Assembly (NCBI GenBank): GCA_022592445.1
Contig: JABYQR010000304.1
Span: 1 to 54,726 of the forward strand
DNA length: 54,726 bases
Reading direction: 5' to 3'
DNA from: Cytidiella melzeri
Lineage: Eukaryota; Basidiomycota; Agaricomycetes; Polyporales; Irpicaceae
Both the position numbers and the translations under genes were made by a program. Below are positions 21,672 through 33,771 of this stretch, one piece after another. Each line of letters begins with the position of its first letter. Position 1 is the stretch's first letter. Below the pieces are notes generated by a model, which saw only the letters and a list, made by a program, of their open reading frames with translations, made no database searches and was not told the DNA's origin.

Positions 21672-24600
21672 GCTCACCAGTCACCTCAGCATATACCTTT
21701 CTTATACCCTGCTCTATGGATACCACCCACACGTACACGAATGATCTTCGCTGTTCCCGCCCTTCCCCTCGTTAGACCCCCGCCACTCCCTTATTTACAG
21801 TATCCACTCGACCGGCGATTTTGCTTCGTCGTAAACATCGGCCTCTACATCATCGTATACTGAACCTACGAACTCTGCTCCTCAAAACAACGCTAGACAA
21901 TTTCCATTCCAAAACACACATCTCGCAGATTTTTGCTTCTCTGTTGTGTTACTCATAACTTTTTTTTCTTTCACGGACCTCATGCATTCACGCGCTTTCC
22001 GATTGCCTCCTCCCTCCCGAACTTTGAAGTCTTTTTCTTCTTTATGTTGTGTTTTTCAATCTGATTAGAACTTACGATAAGGACTCTCTTGACTTGCTCT
22101 TATTGTGTTTGTTCGTGGTACGACCCTAGTGCCCTTCTCTCGTCTGTCGCTTGCAGTTTGCTATTAGAACGTATTCTTACTGTCTTTACTACAGTAGTGT
22201 ATTGCATGTTTATTCGCTGCACCATGAAATAAACTGCTTCCCCTTGTCAGATGAGTGTCACTGTTATTCTACTCGTGTAAGTGGTGCACGAATTGAATGG
22301 TAAATATAGTATGTTGAGGTGGAGTGCTACTCTATATAAATCTGGAGTTTGTTGGCTACGTTGTAAGTGTGGCGGAGGGCCACTTGGGCATGAACTGCAC
22401 ACTGCGGTCATGCATGTGACGGGCATATTGTTGCGGTACGCACTGTGTTCGTGGCATTCGCCGTTCACGGTGAAGGTGCCCACGCTTTCCCAAGTTGACT
22501 CTGACAGATGGCTTGATGTGACCCACGTTGAGCATCTGTCCACAGCATATAACGTCAGGTTGCACTGATTCCTATAACAAGAGCCTGAGCGCGGGTGCGT
22601 GAGCTCAAAAGAGGAAGACGTCTCACACGGAGCGTTTTTTTCCTTTGGTACGTATCTGGGAGACCAATGTTGCTGGGTTTGGGCTTGTATAAATGCCGAT
22701 CAGAAGGTGCTGCGAGGAAAAGTAAGGTGTGTGTGTGTACCTCCTGAATTGTCGGTGAGTTGTTCTGCCATACTCGTGTGGTGGAGATATAGCTGTATGA
22801 GGCGTTGTCAGATGGGCTCATACAGTAGCTCCGCTGGTTCTACCGGGACTTAACTTTCAAGAAGTTTTAAAAAGTTAGCGAACAGATTATAATGTAGGAT
22901 AAGGACTTGAGTGTTGAACTTAACTCTTATCTCCAATGGCACATAGCGACTGTAACCTTTGTTGAGTAAGCCCCGCCGAACTTCGGGTCTAGACGTTCAT
23001 CGGGGGTTCGCCGCGGTCTCTTCTTCATTTCATTTCTCCTGAAGCCTCGCTGAGCGTATACAGTCTTCCGTATTACTGGTGAATGCTTTTCTTGGGGGAG
23101 GCTATTACACTCTTGTCTTGCACAGGCAAGACCAATGCTCATTGCCATCGGCCTTGCATTCAGTTGAACCTTGTGTGTACCGACTCGATGAGGATGAAGA
23201 CCATAATTCATTGACAACGTACGTACTTCCCGAGCAATCCTCCGCGCCGCGTATTGCCGCACGATGACAAAGATAGATTGCGCGTTGATTTATCTTGAAA
23301 CCGAGGTAAGTAAGCATAAGTGCGGCGCGAGTATGATGCACTAGTACAAACTCACCGCCATCTAGAGATTAGAGAAACAACTTTCCGCGCGAGTTCCTAA
23401 TTCACCGTGAAAGCTTTCTTGCGGAGTCCGTGTGAAGGCATCCGTTCTATAGCGGCCGGACAAGGCAACACTCCGAAATGCCCATACTGGAGAATAAGGC
23501 ACATCGCAAAGCCACATTGAATTGCTCAGATGTGTGAGTTCGAGCATTGTAGTAACAGGTGCGTTGGTTGCTACGTAGGAAGACCTGAGATCTAGTACTT
23601 TGCAACCCAAACAATTGTTCTTACCTAAACACGTCAAATAGACAGGCGGAAGAACACGGCGGTTTGACGGAGAGAGCTATGTACATGCTGAGCCGAGTAT
23701 CGAGCCTCTTGTTGGCAGCTTTCAACGACAGCCTGCGGAGCTCCCAGAAGCGAATCGTTTCAGTGAGCGGAGATGCTCACGGCTGAAGAGTGAGAGACCG
23801 TACGCTCAGTACCGAATGCGACAGGACTGCTTCTGGCAGTCTTCTCCCAGACGATAGAGAGCAATAGTGATACAGCAGCCTCATTCGCAAACGAGTAGTG
23901 AGACTCCTTTGTGGTTGTCGAACGGCTGAATTGGGGATGCTGAGATCAAGTAAACATGGATCTCCCAGATTCCCGAGTCAGGATGAAGTGAATGAGATCA
24001 CCACCGACACTCAGCCAGAGTTCGCCTGAGACGCAAAATCATCAGCGGAGAAACGAACAAATCGACCAAGCCATTTATTACGCACACACTGTGGCCGAAG
24101 ATAGCAGTTATATATGGAGCGTTCCTTTCGGTTCGCGACGCGGCAAGGATGCCCAAAGGCTCATAGCCAGCGTATATAGCATTCCACGCGCCATTCAAAG
24201 GGCAAGAATCACTTGCATGAGACCTTGCGGTTGCTCACAGATTTTCAATCGTGAAGATCGATGAGTTACAATGCTATTTCGAGGGGCCACTTACCACAAC
24301 GTTACAGCGCGTAAGTGTGCTTTATTGCTGTGCTTGTCAGAAAGTTCTAAATTCAATGCCATCCAGTAGACTTGAACATAAGTGAGAACGCAATTCTCAG
24401 AAGCCCTGAACAGCTGGGGAAGAGTCTACTTGCCCAAATGGCCATGAGCATAGTACTACGATGAAGAAATTGAGCGCTACACCTTCCATTTCAGAAAGCG
24501 GTCAGTAAACGCTCGTGCGCTAGGTCGTGGCTTGCACATGCCCAGAGTCCTCAGGCAAGGAGGAGCTTCTGTGTATAGTAGTTCGCAAATATCACGTATT

Positions 24601-26640
24601 CCTAGCGATGCAAGCCAGGATGCATATGAGCAAAGGACAGAGCCCAAAAGTTGTAGGTGGTAGTGGTGGTGGTGATGGTACGATCCCAAAGAGCGCTGAG
24701 GGCTCGGGATATACCGACGCAGCCGACGAGAGGTGTCGAGAACAAGGGACACAAAATCCTCTCGCAAGCCGTCTCCCTGCTCCGCAACGTTTCTCCTAGA
24801 GTCATGCCAACTATGCGTCAAATGGGGATGTCCAAGAGGAGCGGGAGGCGACAGCACAGCACCTCCTGCGTTGAAAAACCACGGGAAAAAAAGTAGGGGA
24901 AAAAGGAAGAAAAATCACTGCCAGGACACCAACCTTTCCGCCAGCCTCTTGTAGGCCAACGAAATGTTACGAGCATTCTGTTTATCATTCTTGGCCTTTT
25001 GCAAGGAATGTCACCTTAGGATCAGTCGACGCGGCAGATGCGTTAGAGAGAGCGGAATAGATAGCGATGAAGCAAGGATATGGACGTTGAATGCAGCGGT
25101 ATGTGCTTAATAGTGTGCTCATGCGGCTTTACACCTGACACCCCAAGACCTACTTTCCGTTTGTTTTTTCAAGCAGCATTGGTAGACAGCGCGATGTATG
25201 CGTCGTCGTACATCAGTTGTTACGCGAGGTGGAATCTTAGGGTCCTCGCGTACCGCCATGCTACCAAGTAAGTATCATCCGCTACAAAAAGAATGGCATG
25301 GCTTTCGTGGTACAACTGAGTCAAGTTACTCTGCCCAGCTGCGTGCCTTCCGATGCACGGGCGTCTAATGGCCCCGCAGACACGGAAATGTGCGTTCAGC
25401 GGCGGTGTATGGTGAGGAGAGGCGTAGCTTTCAGACTTACCTTGATTCACGCAGCTCATATACCGCCGGGTGGATGGAGCAACGTGCTCGCCTCATGTTT
25501 TGCATCCAGCAAACACTGCTCGCAAGTCTGCGGTGATGGATTTCCAGAGCGTTTGGGTGCACTGTTTTCCGACACAAAGCGTGCATATCTGCTCTTGTGC
25601 GTGTTCCTTCAGGCTTCAGATGATCCAGCCATTAATCCACTAAGCCAGCTTGGGCGGACGGCCTCGTGGCTCAGCAATTACTTGTCGTGACTGCGTGCAA
25701 GATGACACTTGGATTTCTAGGAAATGCCGACGCGGATGCGGGTGGCCACGGTAGGTGTCGAGTCCTGCGTTACACAATGTGGTCGTATTGACCAAGCGGA
25801 ATGCTGCGTGCTCTTCTGTGCGGTGTTCTGGCGGCTTTTTGCGAAGGAAACGAGCATGATTTCTTCGTACTGTTATTCAACAATCCAAAGAGTCATGCCC
25901 GTATCTGTCCCCAGAAGGAGTGTGCAGCTAGATCAACGTGGAACATATGCAAAAGGCAGAATGCACTGCAACAGAACACAACTCACATATAGCACAACTC
26001 CGACGTCGTCTTTACAACAGGCATAATGCGCTCATAACCTAGAAAGTATCATGGTAGGCTTTCGACCGTTAATAATCATATGAACATTACCATCTGCCAA
26101 CAGGACAGATGCTACGCTGTGCTCATCAGTGTGCCCGAGTGAAGTGGCCTGAAGGCCGAAGGTAAGATTCTTTTGACAATACAACGCTTGATACTCACGC
26201 CATGCGCTTCATCTGCCTAGCATCCAATTACTGTCGGAGAGAGGCTATATGTTCCCACGAAAATAGCCATCGTCAAGCGCTGTATGGAGGTCGATAGTGA
26301 GTTCGATGTATGTAAATGTAGCTTGAGTGCTGATTCCAACGGCGACGCATGCATATGCAAACGTTGTGTGCGGCGCTCAGCAGAGACACACACTCACCTA
26401 ATAGGGCAGTTGATGCAGCAGGCGCCTCCGTCATGTCACATGACCTGACCTATATCCCTTGCGTTGCGCGAAGCTTGACCTCCCAAACCCCTTCCAAACC
26501 GCGTCGCTTTGCGACACCTGGCTGCCCGCCCAGTCGGTACTGCTATATATCATTTTCCCACCGTCCCCGCGACCCCTTCATATCATCTACGCGCAAGATT
26601 TACGCCCTAAAGCACGACGAAGATTACCTCGATCCTTAAT
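21672..26640. other. 5-kb stretch with no gene recognised
   Basis: 21672-22250 is T/C-rich and probably 3' UTR and terminator of the GT2 gene. The rest has only short, overlapping ORFs on both strands without family motifs, codon-like periodicity or fungal intron patterns that would join them. A (GGT)n-like run is at 24650-24680. A 150-bp zone near 23100-23250 (GCACAGGCAAG ... GCTCATTGCCAT) resembles 29095-29250, so part may be an old repeat. A TATA-like CTATATATC at 26543 precedes the zinc-finger gene. Confidence 0.5.
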
Positions 26641-26702
26641 GTGAGTCCGCCACGTCTTCCTCCATTTACAATGACAAACGGTACATGCTTTCACATGGTA
26701 GG

Positions 26703-28211
26703 ATGTCTGACAACTTGGACGGTCGGTTGGGGCTTGCTGTGTTTTCTGACGAGGATAGGGAGAGTCACAGTCGCATTCACGAAGACTTTTCGCAAAATCG
26801 CAGCATTGGCGAACAGCACGACACCGACGACTTATATGTCACCGAAGACGGCTCTGGTTATGACTCTGACGACGATAACACACGTCCACTGTGAGTCCAC
26901 TGCGTCTGCTCCTTCCATGACCACGTCGAACGATGTATCGTAGGTTGACTGAGGATATGTTGGAGCGAGCGGGGCTCGCTATCAACGCAATCTGTCGTGA
27001 CGACGGGGACCTAGGCAGTATTGACGGCGACGTGCTTGCGGATACTAGCTTTGACGATCTAGAGTTCTCGGATGAAGAATCGAATAGCGGAAACGACACA
27101 GAAGCTGCTGGGCAGCTTACGCAGTGCTATCCATTTGTGAGGATTCGGAGCGACATTTCTCCAAGTTTCAGTGCCGAGAATGCAGGGCCTACTCAGGATG
27201 AACGGACTGACAAGGGCGAGGCCACGGCAAAGGATGCGGTGGAGGACCGAGATGCTGGAGATACTGAGTATGTCGTGTGGCTTCGCTACGCATTTTGCAC
27301 CACTAATAACTTCGTTTATCAGTGTTGATATAGTCAAGCGAGTGTACTCATACCCCATGTATGTCTTGTCGCGAGTATATAGCTGCCCAACTAACTTTGT
27401 TCACAGCGGAACTGTTCATTCTCCACACGCCTCCCCAGCTGCAAAACGCAAGAGGTCCTTCGGGACCTTTGCCAACGACGACCAAGTTCCCGGCACTACC
27501 AGCGACGAGGACAACGATACCAAACGAGTTAGGCACACCGACGAGCCTCTCGTGACAGAGAACGAAAACGAAGAACAGCAAGGCGATCTGCGAGTCGTCG
27601 CCGCTCCAATCAATGCCCAGCCCGAGCACATTTACGATGATGCTGCTCAAGAAGCGCACTTTGAGGTCACACAGGCAGACGCAGCTGGGACCGACGGCGC
27701 GAACGACATCCCTCCTCCCGCTCCTGAGCTCGCCGACCATCTGGCTTTGCCTGAAGCTGTCGGGGACAATGACTACGACGAGGACGAGGAAGGCGTCGGA
27801 CCGCTTGATCCTCATCGTTGCATGTACTGCGCCTGGTCGTTTTGTGAAAAAACCGAGCACATGGTGGCGAAACACTTCTACGAACATCATAAAGCCCAAT
27901 TGGACGCTAGCGGGGTACCGGCGTTTGAAAGCTTCAAAGGAAAGGACGATAGCGCTCGTTACAAGGCCCTGGGACGGTACCTGTTGAGAAACCTATCGAT
28001 CCCGTGGCGTCTCGAGGCCTATCCCTGTCGAATCGACGGCTGCATTGAGGCGTTCAAACGTCCAGACAAACGAAGCCAGCATAGATCGAAAAAGCATAGT
28101 CAAGAAGCAACAGCAGCTGCAGAGCGCATAGATGAAGAAATTAAAGCCAGGACCAATGCTGCCAACGCTGCGCTCAATCTGCCGTCTGGGGACTCGGACG
28201 GTGAGGACTGA
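26703..28211 (+). CDS. Acidic C2H2-type zinc-finger protein
   Basis: Four coding exons: 26703-26890, 26944-27267, 27323-27358, 27407-28211; 450 residues, in frame. A predicted 5' UTR intron (26641-26701, GTGAGT ... GTAG) ends two bases before the ATG, and a TATA-like box lies at 26543. Two zinc-binding units are visible: Cys321/Cys324 with a His-rich helix (His334, His339, His343), and a classic C2H2 finger with Cys390, Cys395, His408, His413. KRKR at 196-199 is a likely nuclear signal. The remainder is very acidic (DEDEEG, SDEESNSGND) and probably disordered. This suggests a nuclear DNA- or RNA-binding regulator; I cannot name a specific family or target. The start Met follows the UTR intron and is the first in frame after the acceptor. 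The third exon is only 36 nt. Confidence 0.8.
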
Positions 28212-28459
28212 TACCACGTAGACCTCCCGGCAGTCATTGCGGCATCGAGCTGATGTCTGTCCGACCTTTACAACGCAAGGGTTTTTTTTCCCTCGGCCCC
28301 CGACACCTCACATCATCCCTACGCTCTACAACGACACAGACGTCGCTGCTCGCATACGCCCTCGCCTTATACATGTCGCACGACTCGTTCATCGTCCATT
28401 GGTAGGACCATGGACTTCTCCCATTCATTCGCGTAATATCACGCTACACGCAACCCACT

Positions 28460-28948
28460 CTGTCCCAATTCTTTTCTTTCCCACTTCTCTTTCGTGACCT
28501 TCGACTTCCCTGCGCACGCTCGCCCACTCCTTTCACCTCATAATCATAATTCCTCCGGTCAGTCTTTTGCATCTTCACCCTTTGTTTCCTGCTTTGTTTC
28601 GTTCTTCTCTTGGTTTCCAACAATTTTTTTATTCCACCACGACACAACCATCCGACACTCAAAAATGAGCTGTTCCACCGTCACTTCGTGCATCGAAAGC
28701 ACCTTGTCCCAATTTGGTTTTCCCACTTCTCCTTCGTGACCCTCAACTTCCCTGCTCGCGCTCGCCCACTCTTTCCACCACATGATCCCCCAGTCACTCT
28801 TTTACATCTTCGCCCTTTGTGCTTGCTTTCTTTCGTTCTTTCGTTCACCTTGCTCTTGGTTACCAACCGTCTTTTTTTTTCTTTACTCCACCACGACATA
28901 ACCATCCAACACGTCCAAGAATGAGCTGTATCATCCTCACTGCGTGTA
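28460..28948 (+). repeat. 244-bp tandem duplication downstream of the zinc-finger gene
   Basis: TGTCCCAATT starts at 28461 and again at 28705. The two units align over their length, including CTCCACCACGACA and the closing ATGAGCTGT. They differ at many positions, so the duplication is old. Each unit is pyrimidine-rich like a fungal promoter or leader, with a short open start after the ATG. No gene follows. Confidence 0.75.
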
Positions 28949-29464
28949 TCGAACACACTGTAGTTTACACTCAGTTTGGAAGCGTCTTGCTCTACTGTAT
29001 CAATATCGGTTGTGTACGTACCGTGAAATCAAATACTGTAGCTATCTGTTCTGCCCCACGTCCATTAGTGATACTCATTCACCGGTCATGATACTTTTGT
29101 CTCGCACAGGCAAGCTGCATGCAGATTGAGATACGTTTACTACTGGCAACGCTCATTGCCATGGTGCTTGTGGAACTACCGCATGTCTGTGTCGAGGATG
29201 ATCATCTGCAACATTCGGACACTCGAGTGATCCTCAACAATCGTACTGTATTAGAAAACACTTTCCAATGATTGTCAGAGTCACGGGTTCAGCACAGCTG
29301 TAATAAGTCAGAACAAGTACATGCATTGGGGGCAAATTCGAAACCATTTCTAGTATACAGGAGACACGACTTTCCGCACAGTTGCTGCAATTGGTGGACG
29401 ACGTGGAAGCAGCAGTATCGTTACTACATACATTCAACCACCGCCGAGGGACGCAACAGCTCAA
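28949..29464. other. Intergenic between convergent genes
   Basis: Between the duplication after the zinc-finger gene and the end of the minus-strand LodA-like gene. Contains the 29095-29250 stretch similar to 23100-23250. No gene recognised. Confidence 0.5.
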
Positions 29465-31942
29465 TCACCACGGGACATCAGGATCCGCGCTCGGAGCCGG
29501 GTCGGGATCATTCGATTGCACAGGGACACGTCCAAAGCCAGGCGTGCGCTCCATCTCAATGGCAATCGGCATCGTCTCTGCCGTGGGTCCGTAGTTGACG
29601 GTGGAGATGAAGCCAAGTTTGTGCCACTTGCGGACCATCTCCGAGTTGCCGTACCGCTCGTCGCCTACATTCGTTCGATGAGAATAGTCAGTCAGTCAGT
29701 GACGAGAGGATGCGAAAGAGGATGGACGAATGGACCTTTGTGGGGACGCCGGTCGAGACCGTCGTCCCATCGTTGGCGTAGGGTCAGGTTGAGCGAGAGG
29801 TTGTGAAGCTCGTCTTGGAAGCTCTCCTTAACGTTCGTGAAGTAGTCCTCAGCGACGATATCATCAGGTCGAACCTATGAAGTTCAAGATCTAAATGTTT
29901 GAAGACGGGAAGGGGATTTGAGGTCCTTACCGATGGCCACCTAAGCTCACAGCATGAGTAACTGAACTTTGGAAATGTGGGTAAAGTATGACACACCAGT
30001 GTGTGTTACACATGTAAAAGTCTGCATGCCACGGAAGCGCCAGTGCACGACTCAAATGCCCTGGTAGCACCTTGTCCGAGAACCGGAACGGCGCCGAGAG
30101 ATCATACATCTCCGTGAACTCGGCAATCCAGTAGCACTCAATGCCGGGGTACAGCGGCGCACCGACAGACCACTCCAGAGCCGCAAACGTCAGCGCGTGC
30201 GGCTGATCCTGGAGGGCGATCTGGTCGAGGGACATGGCGGGCGTGGGCTTCGTGCCGGTGACAAAGTCGCCGCTGGCCCACTTCTTGAAACGGTCGTACT
30301 GCAGCTGGGTGAGAGAGGTCCAGCGATCAGCATTGTTCTCATCGCCCGCAGACTCCGGCAAGTCGCCTAAGGCCGCCCATTTGTCAGTGCATGTGCGGCA
30401 AATTGACAGAAAACTGACTGTCGTTACCGCCGAGGCGGGGCATGTAGTACATGAATGCCTGCTCAGTCCGCAGGCGGTAATTATCAGGATCAGGCGCGGG
30501 GATGGGACGCTCGGCTGTGGGATAATGGTCCATGTCGGCCTTAATAACAGGCGCACGAATGCGGTCAACAATATGCCGACGGATCTGAGGATGCTCTGTC
30601 TTGGGGTTGAATAGATCAGGGTTGTCGAGGAACAGGGTGGCCTTTCGAGGGCCTAAATTGTGATCAAAGTCGGCGAGTATATGCTGGAGTATTTGGACGT
30701 ACCGTGGCCCTCATTTGCTCTGAAATTCGTCCACGAGTTCATGTACATCCGCCGGAATATGGGGTCAATGTGCTTGTAGTAATTGACCTCACCAACGTCG
30801 TAAGCGTTGCCGTGCTCGGTACGCTTCGGACGCTCGTAGACGTCCTCGATGAGCTCGTAGAGGGTCGTGGGGCAGTGGTGGCCATGGGCATAGTGGGGCG
30901 GGGCGGTGATCACAGTAGCACGATGTTTGGTCGGGAACGCATACTTGGGACTATGTGCGGATTAGCATGTAAATGATGAGGATAGCGGTAAGTAACCTAC
31001 TCTGTAACGCCCTTGGGCATCACCCGAACTGTGACGTAGCCGTCGGACATGGTGTCAACCTTGGTAGAGCTGATCAGCAGGTCTATTCTCGAGTATCGTT
31101 AATGCCATACCCAATCGTTGTTATCAAACGGGCCCTTGAGGAAGGGCTGATTCTCAGGCTCGCGCCCAGAACCGAGATGCCATGCGTGGCCGTCGCTCGG
31201 GATGACGATCAGCCTACCCGCCTCGTCCGTCCTGATCTCGCCTAGGCTGACCGTGATCGGGTCTGTGTGCGAGCCGTAAAATTCGCCCTCGAGCGGGACT
31301 ACGGCTGAGTTGGCGCCGCGAACGGACTGCTGAGATTGGATGATGAGTTTGGTCCGCGTATCGGTATGCGCGTAGTCGTGGACTTCTTTGTCCCCGTCTT
31401 TTGGCTGGCAAGAGAGACGGAGGGTTAAGGGTACACGCAGGCAGAGACAAATAGGTACACGTACCCAAGGTTGGACAGTGGGGTTTCTGAGCTTGAAGTG
31501 CTCTTCGCGATACTGTCCTCTGAAGCGGACCCAGGCAGACTTTTTGTTGGCGACGTGAACGGTCCAGGTGATGTCAAAGAGGGGGTTTCGGGCGTCGACT
31601 TCACCAAGGACCTTTCCGTCGGCATCAAAGGCGTAAAGACGGAACCTGGCGGCCTAGGTGAACGTCGCACTGTCAGCTGAGTTTTGCTTGTAAGGAGGAA
31701 GTAGGAGACCAACACATCGTTTGATCTTTTGATGTGCGTCTCTGAAACCTCCTTCAGGGAGGGGGTCGATTCCGGGGAGCTCTGGGGCAAGGAACGATTC
31801 CTGAGAGTCTGACGACGATGGCGGTTAGCAACTGGTAGCCGTGCGACAATGTAGAGCACTGACCGCCGACGCGAGCGATGGCGATGGGGGGGAATATTTC
31901 GATGCTGGCGATTTGGTCTTTGAAGATGCTGTGGGCGGACAT
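29465..31942 (-). CDS. LodA-like amine/amino-acid oxidase (quinone cofactor type)
   Basis: Eleven exons: 31942-31864, 31808-31714, 31653-31465, 31404-31111, 31059-31001, 30950-30703, 30652-30428, 30366-29997, 29940-29931, 29874-29736, 29664-29465; 635 residues, in frame. LodA-family enzymes oxidise amines such as lysine or glycine with a cysteine tryptophylquinone (CTQ) made from the enzyme's own Cys and Trp. Seen here: the N-terminal IAIARVGDS motif; PSDGHAWHLGSG; NDWVDTMSDGYVTVRV; PGIECYWIAEF; PGHLSRALALPWHADFYMCNTHWWPSVRPDD; and MVRKWHKLGFI near the end. In Marinomonas LodA the crosslink is Cys516-Trp581, with Asp512 needed for its formation. Here Cys516 and Asp512 fall at the same numbers, and the likely partner is Trp583. 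Exon 9 is a 10-nt microexon, needed to give HWWPS. There is no signal peptide. It is divergent from the ferritin-like gene. No LodB-type flavoprotein gene is in the window. Substrate unknown. Confidence 0.88.
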
Positions 31943-32296
31943 GGTTGGGGATGAGAGTACAGACGAGGTGGGTGGTACACTGTGAGCTATAAGTAAGAGA
32001 ACATGGCGGCGGTGTTAATGCAAGCTCTCGGAGTGTACTATCGCCGGGCCAGAGGCGTGACCAGAACTCCGCGACTTCCATGCAAAGGTTGACACTGGTC
32101 GAGCTGTAATGTGACTGTTAGTGCGTTACATCTGCCATTGTAATTCGCTTGCCTTCTGGGAGCACATCGGAGCAACGCGAGGTCCATTCCACAAACCGAC
32201 ATCAATTGATCCAAAGTAATGAGCACAATCTTACAAAGGGAGCTGCTTCACCCAGTCGCACTTCATTCCTCCGCACCCATCTCTCCAGCCACAGCC
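31943..32296. promoter_or_regulatory. Divergent promoter of the LodA-like/ferritin-like pair
   Basis: Only about 350 bp (or 276 bp if the upstream ATG at 32219 is used) separates the two divergent starts, so the genes probably share control. No certain TATA box; CATCAATTGATC at 32201 is an imperfect palindrome. Confidence 0.5.
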
Positions 32297-33771
32297 ATGC
32301 CTCTCCAGAAACCCGCCTTCCCCCCTCCTCAGGAGCCGCCCTCTTGGAGGAACGGCGACCTCGACCACCTGCTCGACGAGCTCAAGCAGCATCTCCAGAC
32401 CGCAATCATCCTCGAGATGTACACCATCCCGCTCTACCTCTTCGCCGCCTACTCCATCAAGGACAGTCCAAAGTCCACCTACCTCTTTCTCAGTAAGATG
32501 CGCCCCATTATTGTCCGAAACTTCCCCACAACTGACGGCTCTGCTGGCAACCCATAGGCGTCGTGAAGCAGGAGATGCTCCACATGGGTCTTGCTGGCAA
32601 CATCCTCTGCTCTATCGGCGGCACTCCCAAAACGTACGGCCCCAATTACACCCCCAAATATCCTCGAGAGATTTTCTTCGAGCCCATCGAGATGAAACTT
32701 CTCCGGGCCACTCGAGACCATGTCCAGTCGTTCGTCAATGTAAGCCCACTCTGATCGCCCACACACGATGGCGACTTCACTGACACACGCCCGCTGGCAG
32801 CTTGAAAAGCCCATGTCCCCTCAGGTACAGTTGATGTCACTGGACGAGCCCCTCCTGACCGAGTATCACTCCATCGGCCAGTTCTACCAAGAGATCGACG
32901 CCGGTACGTTTCAAACGATGCAGGCCACCGAGTCCATACTTATGCCTTCGCATGCTGTCCAGGTCTCCGAATCCTCAATGAGCGTTTCAACAAGGCCGGT
33001 CGGCAGCTATTCCAGCCCCACACCTTTACAAAGCAGTTCCAGACAGCAGATGGCTCGTGGTACGATCCTGACATGGCGGTCATCACTGATATCGACGTTG
33101 CGACTTCCGCTCTGCATATCATCATCACCCAGGGCGAAGGCGCCACGGGTGAGGATATTTCCAGCGGCATCTGGTCGCATTACCAAGTTTTCAAGACCCT
33201 CCACGATCAGCACGAGCTTGATTGCTACAATATCGTCGAGAACCCAGTTACAAGCGAGTTTGAGGGTTTGAAAATTCATCCGGTAAGGCCCCATTGAGAT
33301 CGAGAGTATTCATTCTGATGGACTGACGAACGATACAGGTCATGGTGCTGTCTGACGCCACGGTAAGTTGACTTTCGGCTTCAACATCAGAGGTTGTTTA
33401 ATCCATGTTTGCAGTACTCGTACCTCCTCATGACCATCGAGATTCTGTGGCAGTACGACGGAAATCTCCGTGGGCGGCTTGTCACAAACAACATCATGAA
33501 CATCATGCTCAACGCCATCAAGCCCGTCGCATTGTTCCTCGTCGCGCGCCCTGCCCTCGAAGGGTCTTCAAACCCCACGAACGAACAGCAGGCCAAGTTC
33601 GGAGAGAAGCATGCAGCACCGGCATTCAATCGCCACGACTTTGGCGCCAATCCATTCCAGGAGCTGAAAGACATTGCCCAGAAGGCTTTGGCGGCGTATC
33701 CAGAAGACAGGAGGCTGCAGGAGGTCGCCAAGTATGTTCGGGAGTTGATCGACTTGTCGCAGTTGCACTAG
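32297..33771 (+). CDS. Ferritin-like di-metal protein (VioB/RebD N-domain type)
   Basis: Six exons: 32297-32492, 32558-32739, 32801-32903, 32963-33282, 33339-33362 (24 nt), 33415-33771; 393 residues, in frame. It resembles the ferritin-like domain of iminophenyl-pyruvate dimer synthases (VioB/RebD type), which couple imines made by an amino-acid oxidase. Helices with likely metal ligands are visible: LQTAIILEMYTIPLYLFAAY, KQEMLHMGLAGNIL (E..H motif), QFYQEIDAG, IIITQGEGATGED, and YLLMTIEILWQYD. An in-frame ATG at 32219 would add 26 residues; I prefer 32297 for its CAGCC context and the family's start, but two isoforms are possible. It is divergent from the LodA-like gene and likely co-regulated. 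In bacteria VioB-type enzymes act directly after an amino-acid oxidase, so a joint pathway is plausible. The product is unknown. No PKS or peptide synthase domain follows. Confidence 0.83.

Noticed and set aside
24477..24857. 126-residue minus-strand ORF with a His run
   Set aside because: The His run is a (GGT)n microsatellite; no start context, intron or family support.
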